Positions 18,781-29,173 of a stretch of DNA of 57,112 nucleotides are shown here, one piece after another (position 1 is the first letter of the stretch; every line of letters begins with the position of its first letter). Under the pieces are notes generated by a model. The model made no database searches, had not been told where the DNA came from, and saw only the letters and a program-made list of their open reading frames with translations. A program made the position numbers and the translations under genes. The DNA is taken from contig JAJDWI010000066.1 of assembly GCA_022825665.1 (NCBI GenBank), positions 1-57,112 on the forward strand. Reading direction: 5' to 3'. This DNA is from Candidatus Poribacteria bacterium (GTDB taxonomy: Bacteria; Poribacteria; WGA-4E; WGA-3G).

Positions 18781-19659
18781 TTAAACTGCCCTACAATCAA
18801 CCGTAACAGATAATTCGTGTGATCCACTCCCGTAGACAACACCTTTGAGTGGGGTTACATCTGAGTAATCTCTACCCCAAGCGATCGTGATGTGTCTGTC
18901 CGATGGAATTTGGTTGTTTGTAGGGTCAAAATCTATCCATCCGATATCTGGGAAATAGACCGAAAACCATGCATGAGAAGCACCTGCACCTACCAACTGT
19001 TCTTTGTCAGGATCAGTGACCGTTTCAATGTATCCACTAACATACCGTGCTGCTAACCCAATTGAACGTACACATCCAATACCGAGATGAGCGAAATCTT
19101 GACACACTCCCCGACGGTGTTCAACCACTTCTTTTAACGGTGTAGCAATAGAAGTAAAATCTGGATCATAATCGAATTCGTTGTATAAGCGTTCAGTCAA
19201 ATCCACTACTGATTCAAGCAAAGGACGATTAAGGGTGAATGATTTCTCTGCATAAATACGTATATCAGACAGATCTGGAATCATTGGGGAGTTGAGTATA
19301 TATTGTCTCATTTCCAAAATCTCTTCATCTGTATCATTTTGCAACCGCTCATGAACATAACTCCATTCCATTGCCTCAACTAAATCGCATTTCAGTTTAG
19401 GTGTATTGACTTCAACATCACTTGTAACAGTCACACTTAATTCTTGATGTGGACGTTGTATTGTAAAATAACTGACAGTATTTCCAAAGAAATCCTCCCG
19501 TTCACGGTAATTTGTGGGATCTGGCTCAACAGTTAATTCACAATGGTTACATTTTTGTCGTTCAAAACTACGCGGGGTAAGTCGTGCTTCGTTGTAACCT
19601 AAATTAACGAGATTACTATAACTGTAATGTGTATTGTGGGTAATTTTATAGTTCATCGC
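18781..19659 (-). CDS. Transglutaminase-like cysteine protease
   Basis: A 292-residue protein with a bacterial transglutaminase N-terminal domain (from M-N-Y-K-I-T-H) and a transglutaminase/peptidase core. The triad is C185 (R-G-V-C-Q-D-F), H228 (S-H-A-W-F) and D243 (I-D-F-D-P-T). Bacterial proteins of this type are mostly thiol peptidases or amide-forming enzymes. It closes the ATP-grasp/alpha-E operon. ATG 19659 overlaps the stop of the upstream fusion gene by 14 bases, which implies translational coupling; the frame also opens further up to 19740 but that part has no family match. Confidence 0.88.
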   Translation of the reverse strand, partial: AMNYKITHNTHYSYSNLVNLGYNEARLTPRSFERQKCNHCELTVEPDPTNYREREDFFGNTVSYFTIQRPHQELSVTVTSDVEVNTPKLKCDLVEAMEWSYVHERLQNDTDEEILEMRQYILNSPMIPDLSDIRIYAEKSFTLNRPLLESVVDLTERLYNEFDYDPDFTSIATPLKEVVEHRRGVCQDFAHLGIGCVRSIGLAARYVSGYIETVTDPDKEQLVGAGASHAWFSVYFPDIGWIDFDPTNNQIPSDRHITIAWGRDYSDVTPLKGVVYGSGSHELSVTVDCRAV

Positions 19660-22339
19660 GTGGTATGTTACTTTGAGAATCGGTGTTAACCAACTGTTTT
19701 TGTCCTTGAACATGGCTGAAATAGGTGTGTGTAAGAACATCAGATATTTCTATCAATATTTGTGCAAGACGAACTAACAGTTTTTCTAATCCATGACGTT
19801 GTGTAGTTTGTTCAGAACGATGTGCGAGTTGAGAAGTATTTGATAGTTGCAGCTGAGTTAGTGCTTCCAAGATTAATTGTTCCTCCTCGCTGAGTCCATA
19901 GCCAAGCCTATCGCGTGGTAGATCACATATCTGTTGTTGAAGACGTTTTAGTTGAAATACCAATGAGCGTGGGTTGCTTTCATCAAGAAGTAGCATCTCA
20001 AGGACAGTTGGGAGGTGTAAAGCAGAACGATAACGTCCGCGGTAGGTAATCAAACTTTCAGATGCAATTAAAATAGATTCAAGAAGTAAATGTTCAATCC
20101 ATTCATCTTGTACAGCAACGAAACAGGATCGACATAACACAATTAGAAGCAGTGCCCTTTCAATACGACGTCCCATATCAAGACTAACCCAAGCTATGGT
20201 TTGTGTCATACTCTCAGCGTTTAAACCACTTAAGGCTGAAAGAAAAATCATAAGCTGATCTAATTCAGTTTGAATATGTTGTAAAGTGCGTTCATCAGAT
20301 TCACCTGAGACCTGTTGTGATTGCGAATGCTCGTAGATTGACATATTTTTTTCAAGTAATTCACATTGATTTTCAATGTTGTTCATCACACGCCATGTGT
20401 CTGTAGACCATCGATCTCGTACTGCAAAAGCAGCACTCATTAATGAGTGGAGTGTTGACACCAGACTTCCGTTGTGTCTTGTATCCAGCATTATAGACAT
20501 CAGTTGATTTATTAATCCTTGACTTTCGTTTTTTACATAAACCGGATTGGATGAAGTGAGTTCTGTTAATGTACGAAGTATACTTTGGAGGTATGTAAGT
20601 TCTGATTCGTTGTATGATTCATCTCGATGTATTTCCTTTAATCCATCTGTAGTATTAGGTTTACCCAAAAATGAACCTTCTAAACCCATCTGCATTTTAT
20701 CCAATGTAATGCGAAGAAGTCGTGCGTGTCCTTCAGCCCTTTCTGCATATCTACCCACCCAGAAGAGATTTTCAGCCGACCTGCTTGACAAACTTTGTGT
20801 ATGTGCTGATATATTCTGTCCTACTTTGAGGTGTTGCCATAAACTGATGTGTTGTTCTTGTTCTGAAGCAAGTATCCAAGTGTCTTTACTAACACCACCA
20901 TCATGAATTGAAACAGTTAATTCACCTTGTTCACCTTCACAACGAGTGAGTCCACCCGGCATCATGGTATATCCACTATTTTCTGCAAATAGAAAACTGC
21001 GAAGAATTGAACGCCGAGGCAGTAACTTACCATCAATGAGAGTAGGGGTTGTGGAAAGGTTAATGTAATCCTGTCCAACATATAGGTGTGGTTTGGCATC
21101 GATCTTTTCACGAAGGGAGTTGAGTTCATTCTGACTCAGTTCTGATCCAAAAGTTGGTTTAGCACCAATTGGACGATTTATTGGTTTGATAACCAACTTA
21201 TTGATGTTGTTCAGCACGTATTCTCTATGTTTGTTATTACCACACCACCATGTCTTAACAGAGGGAAGTTGTAGATCTTCACCAATTAATCTGTTCGCGA
21301 TGTTCTGTAAGAATGGGAGCAAAGCAGGATTCTCTAAGATGCTGCAGCCGGGAGGATTAATAACAACCACGTTACCTTGACGAATTGCATCTAACATACC
21401 TGCAACTCCAAGACGAGAATCCTGACGTAGTTCCAGAGGATCACAAAAAAGATCGTCAACCCTACGCAAAATGACATCAACGGGTACCAATCCATCCAAC
21501 GATTTTAACCACACACGTCCGTCCAGAACTGTTAAGTCATCTCCTTGTACCAGAGTGTAGCCAAGATAGTTTGCTAAGTAAGCATGTTCGAAATAGGTTT
21601 CATTGTAGGGACCAGGTGTCAAGACAACAACGTGTGGATTATCTATCTGTCTTGGTGCTAATTCAGCGATGCGGTTCTGTATTGTACGAAAATAGGAGGA
21701 GAGACGATGAACCCCAATTTCACCGAATAGGTTGGGTAATGTGCGTGCAAGTACAGTTCGATTTTCAAGTGCGAATCCAGCACCAGAAGGTGCTTGACTC
21801 CGATCACTTAACACCCAAAAACTACCATAAGAGTCCCTACCAATATCCGCAGCATACATAAACAACGGATTATCAATCTCAGGTGTCAAATCATGACAAG
21901 GTCGCAGGAATCCTGTGTTGGAATAAATTACTTCTGGGGGGATTACCCCGTCTTTGATTAACCTTTTCTCACCATATAGGTCCTTCAATACCAGACTTAA
22001 GAGATTTGCTCGTTGTATTAGACCAGACGAGATGAATTTCCAGTCTGACTCGGATATAATGAATGGTATTATATCTAATTCCCACGGTCGATGCCGTTGT
22101 TGTTCACCATGAACGACATAAGTAACACCATTTTCACGAAGCAGTCGTGCTGCATCTTTGTGACGGGAAACTATTTCTTCCGAACCGAGTGTGTTTAGTG
22201 ATTGAATGAACGTTTGCCAATGCGGGTGAATCTCCCCCGAGTTACTCAACATTTCATCAGTTTGTTCACTGTTAGAAAGCACCGCATTGAAATAGCCCTG
22301 ATTGATTTTTTTCCAATGTGTTAGATCATTATGTTGCAT
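19646..22339 (-). CDS. Fusion of circularly permuted ATP-grasp and alpha-E domains
   Basis: An 897-residue fusion. The first ~500 residues are a circularly permuted ATP-grasp ligase, with D-R-S-Q-A-P-S-G-A-G-F-A-L-E-N-R, V-D-V-I-L-R-R-V-D-D-L-F-C-D-P-L-E and L-V-I-K-P-I-N motifs. The rest is an alpha-E domain that opens S-R-S-A-E-N-L-F-W-V-G-R-Y-A-E-R-A-E and repeats helical bundles. The same two domains occur as separate genes at the start of this operon, so both arrangements are present side by side. ATP-grasp enzymes of this group are predicted to form peptide or amide bonds; alpha-E has no known activity. The ribosome site is weak, and the gene starts 18 bases after DUF2126. Confidence 0.9.
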   Translation of the reverse strand: MQHNDLTHWKKINQGYFNAVLSNSEQTDEMLSNSGEIHPHWQTFIQSLNTLGSEEIVSRHKDAARLLRENGVTYVVHGEQQRHRPWELDIIPFIISESDWKFISSGLIQRANLLSLVLKDLYGEKRLIKDGVIPPEVIYSNTGFLRPCHDLTPEIDNPLFMYAADIGRDSYGSFWVLSDRSQAPSGAGFALENRTVLARTLPNLFGEIGVHRLSSYFRTIQNRIAELAPRQIDNPHVVVLTPGPYNETYFEHAYLANYLGYTLVQGDDLTVLDGRVWLKSLDGLVPVDVILRRVDDLFCDPLELRQDSRLGVAGMLDAIRQGNVVVINPPGCSILENPALLPFLQNIANRLIGEDLQLPSVKTWWCGNNKHREYVLNNINKLVIKPINRPIGAKPTFGSELSQNELNSLREKIDAKPHLYVGQDYINLSTTPTLIDGKLLPRRSILRSFLFAENSGYTMMPGGLTRCEGEQGELTVSIHDGGVSKDTWILASEQEQHISLWQHLKVGQNISAHTQSLSSRSAENLFWVGRYAERAEGHARLLRITLDKMQMGLEGSFLGKPNTTDGLKEIHRDESYNESELTYLQSILRTLTELTSSNPVYVKNESQGLINQLMSIMLDTRHNGSLVSTLHSLMSAAFAVRDRWSTDTWRVMNNIENQCELLEKNMSIYEHSQSQQVSGESDERTLQHIQTELDQLMIFLSALSGLNAESMTQTIAWVSLDMGRRIERALLLIVLCRSCFVAVQDEWIEHLLLESILIASESLITYRGRYRSALHLPTVLEMLLLDESNPRSLVFQLKRLQQQICDLPRDRLGYGLSEEEQLILEALTQLQLSNTSQLAHRSEQTTQRHGLEKLLVRLAQILIEISDVLTHTYFSHVQGQKQLVNTDSQSNIPRDEL

Positions 22340-22357
22340 AATTCCAATAGTATCTAA

Positions 22358-25300
22358 TTACAAATTTCTTCGCAAATCCAGTGTATATGGATATTCGGAG
22401 TTAATCTCTTCAGGAGGGATATCTACTTTCCCATGAGGTGTGCCTTCAGGTAAAAAAGTTCCTGTTGCATCTCCTGACGGTTGTGAATGTATAACAGGGG
22501 ATGTATGACCTTCTGTTGCGAATCTACTGACACGTCTCGCTTCAGCTTCATAAGCATTGACAGGAAATGTGTCGTAGGATCGACCCCCAGGATGTGACAC
22601 TCGATATGTACAACCACCGATTGCACGTCCATTCCATGTGTCAATGATGTCGAATACGAGCGGTGAATGTACACCTATAGTCGGATGTAATGCTGACGGT
22701 GGTTGCCACGCGCGATACCGAACTCCTCCCACATATTCACCATGTTTACCTGTACTATGTAAAATTAGGCGGCGACCATTACATGTTACGACATAGCGAG
22801 TGTCTGTCATACCACTCAGTTTTATTTGCAGTCGCTCTACTGAGGAGTCTACAAAACGGGATGTCCCTGTCCGAGTCATCTCTTCACCAAGGACGTGCCA
22901 CGGTTCAATTGCCATGCGTAATTCAATCTCAATGTCCTGGATATTTATTTTACCGAGAATTGGGAAACGAAACTCAAAGAATGGATCAAGCCATGTCATT
23001 TCAAACGGATAACCTGAGGATTGAAGATCTAAAATTACTTCTTGAATGTCAGAACGGACATAGTGGTGTAGCATAAATCTATCATGTAATTCCGTTCCCC
23101 ATCGCACCAATTTACCTTCATAAGGTGTCCTCCAGAATTTAGTTATCAGTGCCCGAATCAACAGCATCTGAACAATACTCATTTGGGAATGTGGAGGCAT
23201 CTCAAATGCTCTCATTTCAAGTAATCCTTGCCGTCCACTTGCTGAATCCGGTGAATAAAGTTTATCTATGCAGAATTCTGATCTATGTGTGTTACCTGTC
23301 AAATCTACCAGTAGATGACGTAACAAGCGGTCTATCAACCAATACGGTGATTTATCTGTATCTGTATTCAAATCAGTAGATACGGTATCTGGAATCTGTT
23401 GAAATGCCACTTCAAGTTCGTAGAGTTGTTCGTCGCGACCTTCATCTACACGGGGTGCTTGACTTGTGGGACCGATGAATGCACTTGAGAAGAGATATGA
23501 CAGACCTGGATGGTGTTGCCAATAGGTGATGAGACTACGTAATAGATTAGGTTGACGTAACAAAGGACTATCGGCGGGTGTTGGTCCACCTATGATAATG
23601 TGATTACCGCCTCCAGTACCAGTATGCCGTCCATCTAACATGAACTTTTCTGCACTTAGTCCAGATAATCTTGCTTGTTCATAAAGCGTAGTGATGTTGT
23701 TTACTAATTCATTCCAATTTTCCGCAGGATGGATGTTGACTTCAATTACACCCGGATCGGGTGTAACGTTAAGTGATTGAATTCGCCAATCGTGCGGCAC
23801 TTCATATCCTTCCAAAATAACTGGTATTTTCAATTCATCAGATGTAGTTTCTATCAATTGAAGTAGCGATAGATAATGTTCCAGATGTGTCACAGGAGGC
23901 ATAAAAACGTGCATCCGTCCCTCTCGGGGTTCAATACACAGTGCTGTGCGAACAATAGATTCCTTCACATCCGTTTCAATTTCATTGTCTTTGCTGTTAT
24001 TAATAGTGATATTCATATCACGCGGTTCAAATGGGTCACGTTCAAATGTTGGTTCCTCTTTTTCTGGATCAACCCATTCCAATGATTCAAGTGGCAGACG
24101 ATATCCTAATGGAGAATCCCCGGGTAGTAAAAACATGTTCTCGTTTCTGAAATTCCACGCGGAACTTTCCCAAGAGTCTTTTTCCAAATTCCATCGTAGA
24201 GGTAATGCATAACCGATCGGTTCACCAAGTTTGTTCTCCTGCAGTAACTGTAGACATTTCTGACGTTCTGATACTTCCTTGAAGTCAAAATCAGTTAGAT
24301 TGATGTTCAAAGGTAGTTTGCCCTCAGTCCATAGAAAGAACACTAAATCTTCATAAGCAGGTTTTATGTTTTCTGTACAAACATTTAATTTTTTTGTCAG
24401 ATGAATCATGAATCGTTCTGCATGATCAATACCAAAATCATAGTCCTTATACCGTGCTGCGAGGAGTTGTTCATTTTTCCATACGGGTTGTCCATCTTTT
24501 CTCCAGAAACATCCAAACTTCCAACGCGGTAGTGGTTCACCTGGATACCATTTTCCTTGCCCATGGTATAGAACACCTCCAGGTCCGAAACTATCGCGTA
24601 ATCGTATCAATAAATCTGCTGCTAATTTGCGTTTTTCTTTGCTGTCCGCTTCCGTATCCCATTCCGGACTGTCGGAATTGTTTATGGAAACAAAAGTCGG
24701 TTCACCACCCATTGTCAATCGTATATCGTCGCGTATTATGTTTTCATCCACTTGTTGACCAAGTGCATTTATTGCATTCCACTGTTCTCCAGTGTAAGGT
24801 TTTGTAACACGCGGGTCTTCATGAATTCGTCTCACAGTATTAGCGTATGAAAATTCTGTTTCACATAAATCCGTACGACCTGTGACTGGCGCAGCACTCA
24901 CAGGATCAGGCACACATGCCAATGGTATATGTCCTTCACCAGCGAATAATCCTGATGTTGGGTCAAGTCCTATCCATCCTGCCCCCGGTGCATACACCTC
25001 ACACCACGCATGTAGGTCGGTAAAATCTTGTAATGGACCTGCAGGACCTTCAACAGGTTTTTGATCAGCAACAAGCTGCACAAGATAACCGGAGACAAAA
25101 CGAGCTGCTAATCCAAGATGTCTTAGAATTTGAACGAGTAACCACCCACTATCCCGACATGAACCGGTCTGTTTTTCCAATGTTTCATCACAAAGTTGCA
25201 CACCAGGTTCCATGCGAATTGTATACTTTATATCTTCCCATAAGCGATGATTTATACTTACAAGAAAATCTATTAACTTCTCTCTGGATTTATTAATTCC

Positions 25301-25696
25301 AGTTAACCACTCTAATAGTTTTGGACCATTTTCCTTTACCTCCATATAAGGCATTAGGTCTTTTTTAAGCTGCTCGTCATAGTTGAATGGATAGTGTTCT
25401 GCGCTTTCCTCAAGAAAAAAGTCAAACGGATTAATAACCGTCATATCCGCTATCAAATCTACTTCAAGAGATAATGACTGAGTAGGTTCTGGAAAGACCA
25501 CTCTTGCCTGGTAATTTCCGAAAGGGTCTTGTTGCCAATTGATAAAGTGGTTCTCAGGAACAATTTTGAGTGAATATGCTTCAATCGGTGTGCGACAGTG
25601 TGGGGCAGGTTTCAATCGGAAGATATGAGGTGAAAGTGAAACAGTCCGATCATATTGATAAAGAGATTTGTGATTGATTGCAACGCGAATTGCCAT
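22358..25696 (-). CDS. Transglutaminase with DUF2126 C-terminal domain
   Basis: A 1112-residue two-part protein. Residues 1-300 are a transglutaminase-like domain with C180 (Q-T-G-S-C-R-D), H229 (L-H-A-W-C-E) and D245 (G-L-D-P-T). The remaining ~800 residues are DUF2126, with L-T-M-G-G-E-P-T-F-V-S near 330 and the D-G-R-H-T-G-T-G-G-G-N-H region near 680. DUF2126 resembles a carboxylate-amine ligase (glutamine-synthetase-like fold) in comparative studies. Its neighbours are the ATP-grasp and alpha-E genes, as in other phyla. Length matches the family (~1100), and GAGGTT precedes the ATG. Confidence 0.92.
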   Translation of the reverse strand: MAIRVAINHKSLYQYDRTVSLSPHIFRLKPAPHCRTPIEAYSLKIVPENHFINWQQDPFGNYQARVVFPEPTQSLSLEVDLIADMTVINPFDFFLEESAEHYPFNYDEQLKKDLMPYMEVKENGPKLLEWLTGINKSREKLIDFLVSINHRLWEDIKYTIRMEPGVQLCDETLEKQTGSCRDSGWLLVQILRHLGLAARFVSGYLVQLVADQKPVEGPAGPLQDFTDLHAWCEVYAPGAGWIGLDPTSGLFAGEGHIPLACVPDPVSAAPVTGRTDLCETEFSYANTVRRIHEDPRVTKPYTGEQWNAINALGQQVDENIIRDDIRLTMGGEPTFVSINNSDSPEWDTEADSKEKRKLAADLLIRLRDSFGPGGVLYHGQGKWYPGEPLPRWKFGCFWRKDGQPVWKNEQLLAARYKDYDFGIDHAERFMIHLTKKLNVCTENIKPAYEDLVFFLWTEGKLPLNINLTDFDFKEVSERQKCLQLLQENKLGEPIGYALPLRWNLEKDSWESSAWNFRNENMFLLPGDSPLGYRLPLESLEWVDPEKEEPTFERDPFEPRDMNITINNSKDNEIETDVKESIVRTALCIEPREGRMHVFMPPVTHLEHYLSLLQLIETTSDELKIPVILEGYEVPHDWRIQSLNVTPDPGVIEVNIHPAENWNELVNNITTLYEQARLSGLSAEKFMLDGRHTGTGGGNHIIIGGPTPADSPLLRQPNLLRSLITYWQHHPGLSYLFSSAFIGPTSQAPRVDEGRDEQLYELEVAFQQIPDTVSTDLNTDTDKSPYWLIDRLLRHLLVDLTGNTHRSEFCIDKLYSPDSASGRQGLLEMRAFEMPPHSQMSIVQMLLIRALITKFWRTPYEGKLVRWGTELHDRFMLHHYVRSDIQEVILDLQSSGYPFEMTWLDPFFEFRFPILGKINIQDIEIELRMAIEPWHVLGEEMTRTGTSRFVDSSVERLQIKLSGMTDTRYVVTCNGRRLILHSTGKHGEYVGGVRYRAWQPPSALHPTIGVHSPLVFDIIDTWNGRAIGGCTYRVSHPGGRSYDTFPVNAYEAEARRVSRFATEGHTSPVIHSQPSGDATGTFLPEGTPHGKVDIPPEEINSEYPYTLDLRRNL

Positions 25697-25761
25697 ATCT
25701 GTAACCTCAACTGAGAAAAGTTACTAATTATGTCTACTATTGTAGGTAGAAAACTTTATAA

Positions 25762-26742
25762 TTACTTTTGTGATTGTGACTGTGTGGACTCTCCATTGAC
25801 AGGACGTAATGCGAAAAACGTCTTATAAATGTCTTCACCAACATCGTTGAGTTTTGTTTGAAATGCATCAAGAAACTCATGCAAACCGCTATGTAGTATC
25901 TGATCAACTTGTGCATAAGCAAATTCTGAACGTAACTGTCCTAAACCTTGTTCAGCAGAATTTGAAAAGGTCTCTAACGGTGTGCCAGATATAGCGTGCA
26001 AAGATTCTTCCGCCTTTGATATACAATACAGAACAGAACGGGGAAATTCGCGGTCAAGTAGTAGGAAAGCAACAACTTTGTTAGGAGCAATGAGACCGTG
26101 TGTTTTGCGGTACATTTCAAAGGCACTTGCAGAATGTAGTAATGCCCCCCACTGGATGTCATCAAAGGGTGTGTTAACATGCGATACGGAGGGTAGTAGA
26201 ATGAAGTATTTTACATCAACGATCCGAGATGTTTTATCGGCACGTTCAATTAACCGACCCAATTGGCAGAAGTGCCATCCTTCACTGTGTGACATGATAT
26301 TATCAGTTTGTCCCATAAACAGATGTGATGCCACTTTGATGTCAGTAAAGAACTGATGTGGTTCCGCCATTGCCCACTCTTCAGAAGTTTCCGTAACCAT
26401 CAAATAAGCATCGTTTATCTGCTCCCACATCTCGGACGAAATATTCTCACGTATAGATCGCGCATTCTCACGCGCCGCACGTAGACAGGATATAATTGAG
26501 TTAGGATTTTCCGTGTCAAATGTCAGAAATTTTATAACTGCTTCTCGGGATGCTTCACCATAACGATCTTCAAAAACTTCATCATCACCTGTAGTTGCAA
26601 CCAATGGATCCCATTGAGCCTGCATACCCGTCGGTTGATCAAGAATAAGCTGCAGATTGACATCTACAAAACGCGCAACATTTTCCGCACGTTCTATATA
26701 CCGACTCATCCAATAGATTGATTCTGCCACACGACTAAGCAT
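25762..26742 (-). CDS. Alpha-E domain protein
   Basis: A 326-residue all-helical alpha-E (DUF403) protein. It opens M-L-S-R-V-A-E-S-I-Y-W-M-S-R-Y-I-E-R-A-E-N, the family hallmark, and later has L-G-R-L-I-E-R-A-D-K-T-S-R and F-P-R-S-V-L-Y-C. It always travels with circularly permuted ATP-grasp proteins, here 9 bases upstream. A role as partner or peptide-handling subunit is inferred from that linkage. Good GGAG and AAGG signals precede the ATG. Confidence 0.92.
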   Translation of the reverse strand: MLSRVAESIYWMSRYIERAENVARFVDVNLQLILDQPTGMQAQWDPLVATTGDDEVFEDRYGEASREAVIKFLTFDTENPNSIISCLRAARENARSIRENISSEMWEQINDAYLMVTETSEEWAMAEPHQFFTDIKVASHLFMGQTDNIMSHSEGWHFCQLGRLIERADKTSRIVDVKYFILLPSVSHVNTPFDDIQWGALLHSASAFEMYRKTHGLIAPNKVVAFLLLDREFPRSVLYCISKAEESLHAISGTPLETFSNSAEQGLGQLRSEFAYAQVDQILHSGLHEFLDAFQTKLNDVGEDIYKTFFALRPVNGESTQSQSQK

Positions 26743-26751
26743 ACCTTACTC

Positions 26752-28194
26752 CTATACTGCACCAGACAATACCCAAGTATCTTTACTGCCTCCACCCTGT
26801 GAGGAATTTACAACCAAGGATCCTTTTTTCAATGCGACTCGAGTTAGTCCACCGGGAAGGACATATATGTCCTCACCATATAGAATGAATGGACGCAAAT
26901 CTACATGTCTTCCTTCAAAATGATCTTCTATCAATACTGGTACACGGGATAATGCAAGGGTGGGTTGTGCGATATAATTACGTGGATTCTCTTTTATTTT
27001 CTCTGCGAATTCGGCATGTTCTGCTCGTGTGGCATGTGGACCAATCAACATTCCGTAACCACCGGATTGATTTGCTTCCTTCACAACGAGTTTATCCAAA
27101 TTCTCTAAGACATATTTACGATCATCGTCTTCCCAACACATATAGGTTGGGACATTTGGTACAATAATATCTTCGTCAAGGTAGTATTTGATTATCTCTG
27201 GCACATACGAACATATAACTTTGTCATCAGCAACACAAGTTCCAGGAGCATTGATTAAAGCAAGTCGACCGGATTTGTAAACATCCATTAGACCAGGAAC
27301 ACCTAAAAGTGATTCTGGTTTAAATACTTCTGGATCAAGGAAATCATCATTAATGCGTCTATAGATGACATCAACACGTTCAAAACCTTTGGTTGTACGC
27401 ATGTGTACATACCCATCCATCACGACAAGATCGCGACCTTCAACTAATGATACGCCCATTTGTTGGGCAAGGAAAGAATGCTCAAAATATGCAGAGTTAT
27501 AAATACCGGGTGTAAGTAATGCAACAACTGGAGATATGACTCTATCACTCACAAGGTATTGCAGCATATCCAGTAATCGACTCGGATAATCTTCTACAGG
27601 TTGTATTTGTGACATACCGAACAACTGCGGAAATGTCCGTTTCATCAGTTGTCGATTTTCCATTACATAAGATACTCCTGATGGACAACCGAGATTATCT
27701 TCTAAAACATAGATCTGACCATCACCATCACGGACGAGATCAGTTCCAGTGATATGACACCATATACCGTGAGGAGGATCTAATCCGATACACTGTTCAA
27801 GGTAACGTTCTGATGAAAGTACAACATCAGCAGGTACGACTCTATCTTTAATGATTTTCTGATCGTGGTAGACATCATCTATGAACAGATTAAGTGCATG
27901 GATCCTCTGTTTGAGCCCGCGTTCTATCCATTCCCATTCATTTGCATCTATGATGCGAGGTATAAGGTCAAACGGAAATATCCTCTCAACGCCTTGTTCA
28001 TCGGCGTATACATTGAAAGTTATCCCCATTCTGAGCAATGCATGTTCAGCAGTGATTTGACGACGAATAAATTCTCCATTCTCAAAATTGCTTATTCTTT
28101 CTACGAGCATCTGAACAGCAGGACGCGCGCTACCGTCTTCAAAAAACATCTCATCATAAAATCCATCAGTTTTGTATCCATCAAATCTTGTCAT
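26752..28194 (-). CDS. Circularly permuted type-2 ATP-grasp protein
   Basis: First gene of the operon, 480 residues. It is an ATP-grasp ligase of the permuted class, with Y-V-L-E-D-N-L-G-C-P-S-G-V-S, R-V-D-V-I-Y-R-R-I-N-D-D-F-L-D-P, L-V-V-K-E-A-N-Q-S-G-G-Y-G-M and L-P-G-G-L-T-R-V-A blocks in the usual order. It is expected to join a carboxylate to an amine using ATP. AGAGAGG lies upstream of the ATG. The mRNA probably starts about 260 bases upstream at the promoter near 28459-28487. Confidence 0.92.
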   Translation of the reverse strand: MTRFDGYKTDGFYDEMFFEDGSARPAVQMLVERISNFENGEFIRRQITAEHALLRMGITFNVYADEQGVERIFPFDLIPRIIDANEWEWIERGLKQRIHALNLFIDDVYHDQKIIKDRVVPADVVLSSERYLEQCIGLDPPHGIWCHITGTDLVRDGDGQIYVLEDNLGCPSGVSYVMENRQLMKRTFPQLFGMSQIQPVEDYPSRLLDMLQYLVSDRVISPVVALLTPGIYNSAYFEHSFLAQQMGVSLVEGRDLVVMDGYVHMRTTKGFERVDVIYRRINDDFLDPEVFKPESLLGVPGLMDVYKSGRLALINAPGTCVADDKVICSYVPEIIKYYLDEDIIVPNVPTYMCWEDDDRKYVLENLDKLVVKEANQSGGYGMLIGPHATRAEHAEFAEKIKENPRNYIAQPTLALSRVPVLIEDHFEGRHVDLRPFILYGEDIYVLPGGLTRVALKKGSLVVNSSQGGGSKDTWVLSGAV

Positions 28195-28458
28195 TGTGAT
28201 ATACCTCTCTCCTTGTGCTCATATCAAGAATTGAGTGTTCTGAAACCGGATTTTAAATTCGGTTAGTCTAACGGTTTGCACATCCATGAGTCTAATATCA
28301 ATCCTCGTTTTGGTGTACGGTATAGTGCCTGCTTTTTACGGTTTTCGGTCTAAACGTTGCAAATATTTACATTTTTAGTAGAGAGGAAAGTTACTGACTA
28401 AATTATAGGACAATAATGTATCTATGAACTATATCAGGATGAAATACATTATTTAGTT

Positions 28459-28487
28459 ATCATACCATATAAAAGTATTTCTGTCAA
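28459..28487 (-). promoter_or_regulatory. Promoter of the ATP-grasp/alpha-E/transglutaminase operon
   Basis: Read on the minus strand, TTGACA (28487-28482), a 17-base spacer and TATGAT (28464-28459) form a near-consensus sigma70 promoter. Transcription would begin near 28452, leaving a leader of about 258 bases before the ATP-grasp start. The 23 bp repeat copy lies just upstream of the -35 box. Confidence 0.6.
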
Positions 28488-28897
28488 AGTTAAGTTATTC
28501 TAACCAGAGCCATTCAGTTTTCCAAATAATATAATTTTCTAAATTAATTATTCCTCTGTAGGATCGACCTATCGGTCCCGACTTTACGACAATTACCTAA
28601 GTATTGACGAAAACCAAATTAATTTGTGTTAAATTTATGTGACTTTCTGCACGTCACAGTGACGTTTTGAATCCAGTCAGGATAAGGAATGTAACGCGAT
28701 TTGTGATTTTTTTATTTTTTTTCTGAACCAGGATTTTCAAGATTTCAGGATTTACAGGATTGGTTTTTTCTCATATAAATGTTCTTTCTCAAAATAGATG
28801 CTATCTTCGATTCAGAAGATATGCGTTTTTTTGTCTGACGGTTGTTCCGAACTTTAGGGTTGGAAGATGTCCTATTATGAATTAAATTGCTTCGAAT

Positions 28898-28941
28898 AAA
28901 ACGAACCAAAAAAGGGTGTTTTTCGGTTTTTGGTTCGTTTT
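28898..28941. repeat. 15 bp perfect inverted repeat
   Basis: AAAACGAACCAAAAA (28898-28912) is the exact reverse complement of TTTTTGGTTCGTTTT (28927-28941), with a 14-base loop. A third half-copy (GGTTCGTTTTT) follows near 29011. It could act as a bidirectional terminator or a protein-binding dyad; no gene ends nearby. Confidence 0.6.
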
Positions 28942-29153
28942 GAATTTCGGGGTTATGCCAGTTTGGAACTGGGTTTATAGGTGTTTATGACATTTTTGAA
29001 ATTTTCATTTTGGTTCGTTTTTCCTTTTCGGTTTTTTTTCATATTCAGCCGTTCGTATTCGGATTACAATGGAAATAATGGTATTAAATTTGTCTGTCAG
29101 TGTCCAGGTCGGAGGTCGCTTTGCTCGCTCCGATCTCCGAGTGCTTAATAAAG

Positions 29154-29173
29154 TCATCATTTCGAAATGATGA
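29154..29173. repeat. 20 bp perfect palindrome
   Basis: TCATCATTTCGAAATGATGA reads the same on both strands with no loop, a form typical of a dimeric DNA-binding protein site rather than an RNA hairpin. No gene starts within 400 bases, so its role is unknown. Confidence 0.55.

Noticed and set aside
22690-23076. 128-codon plus-strand frame inside the DUF2126 gene
   Set aside because: It is antisense to a clearly conserved reading frame and has no family match; the same applies to other long antisense frames over mutS2, rpoD and the permeases.
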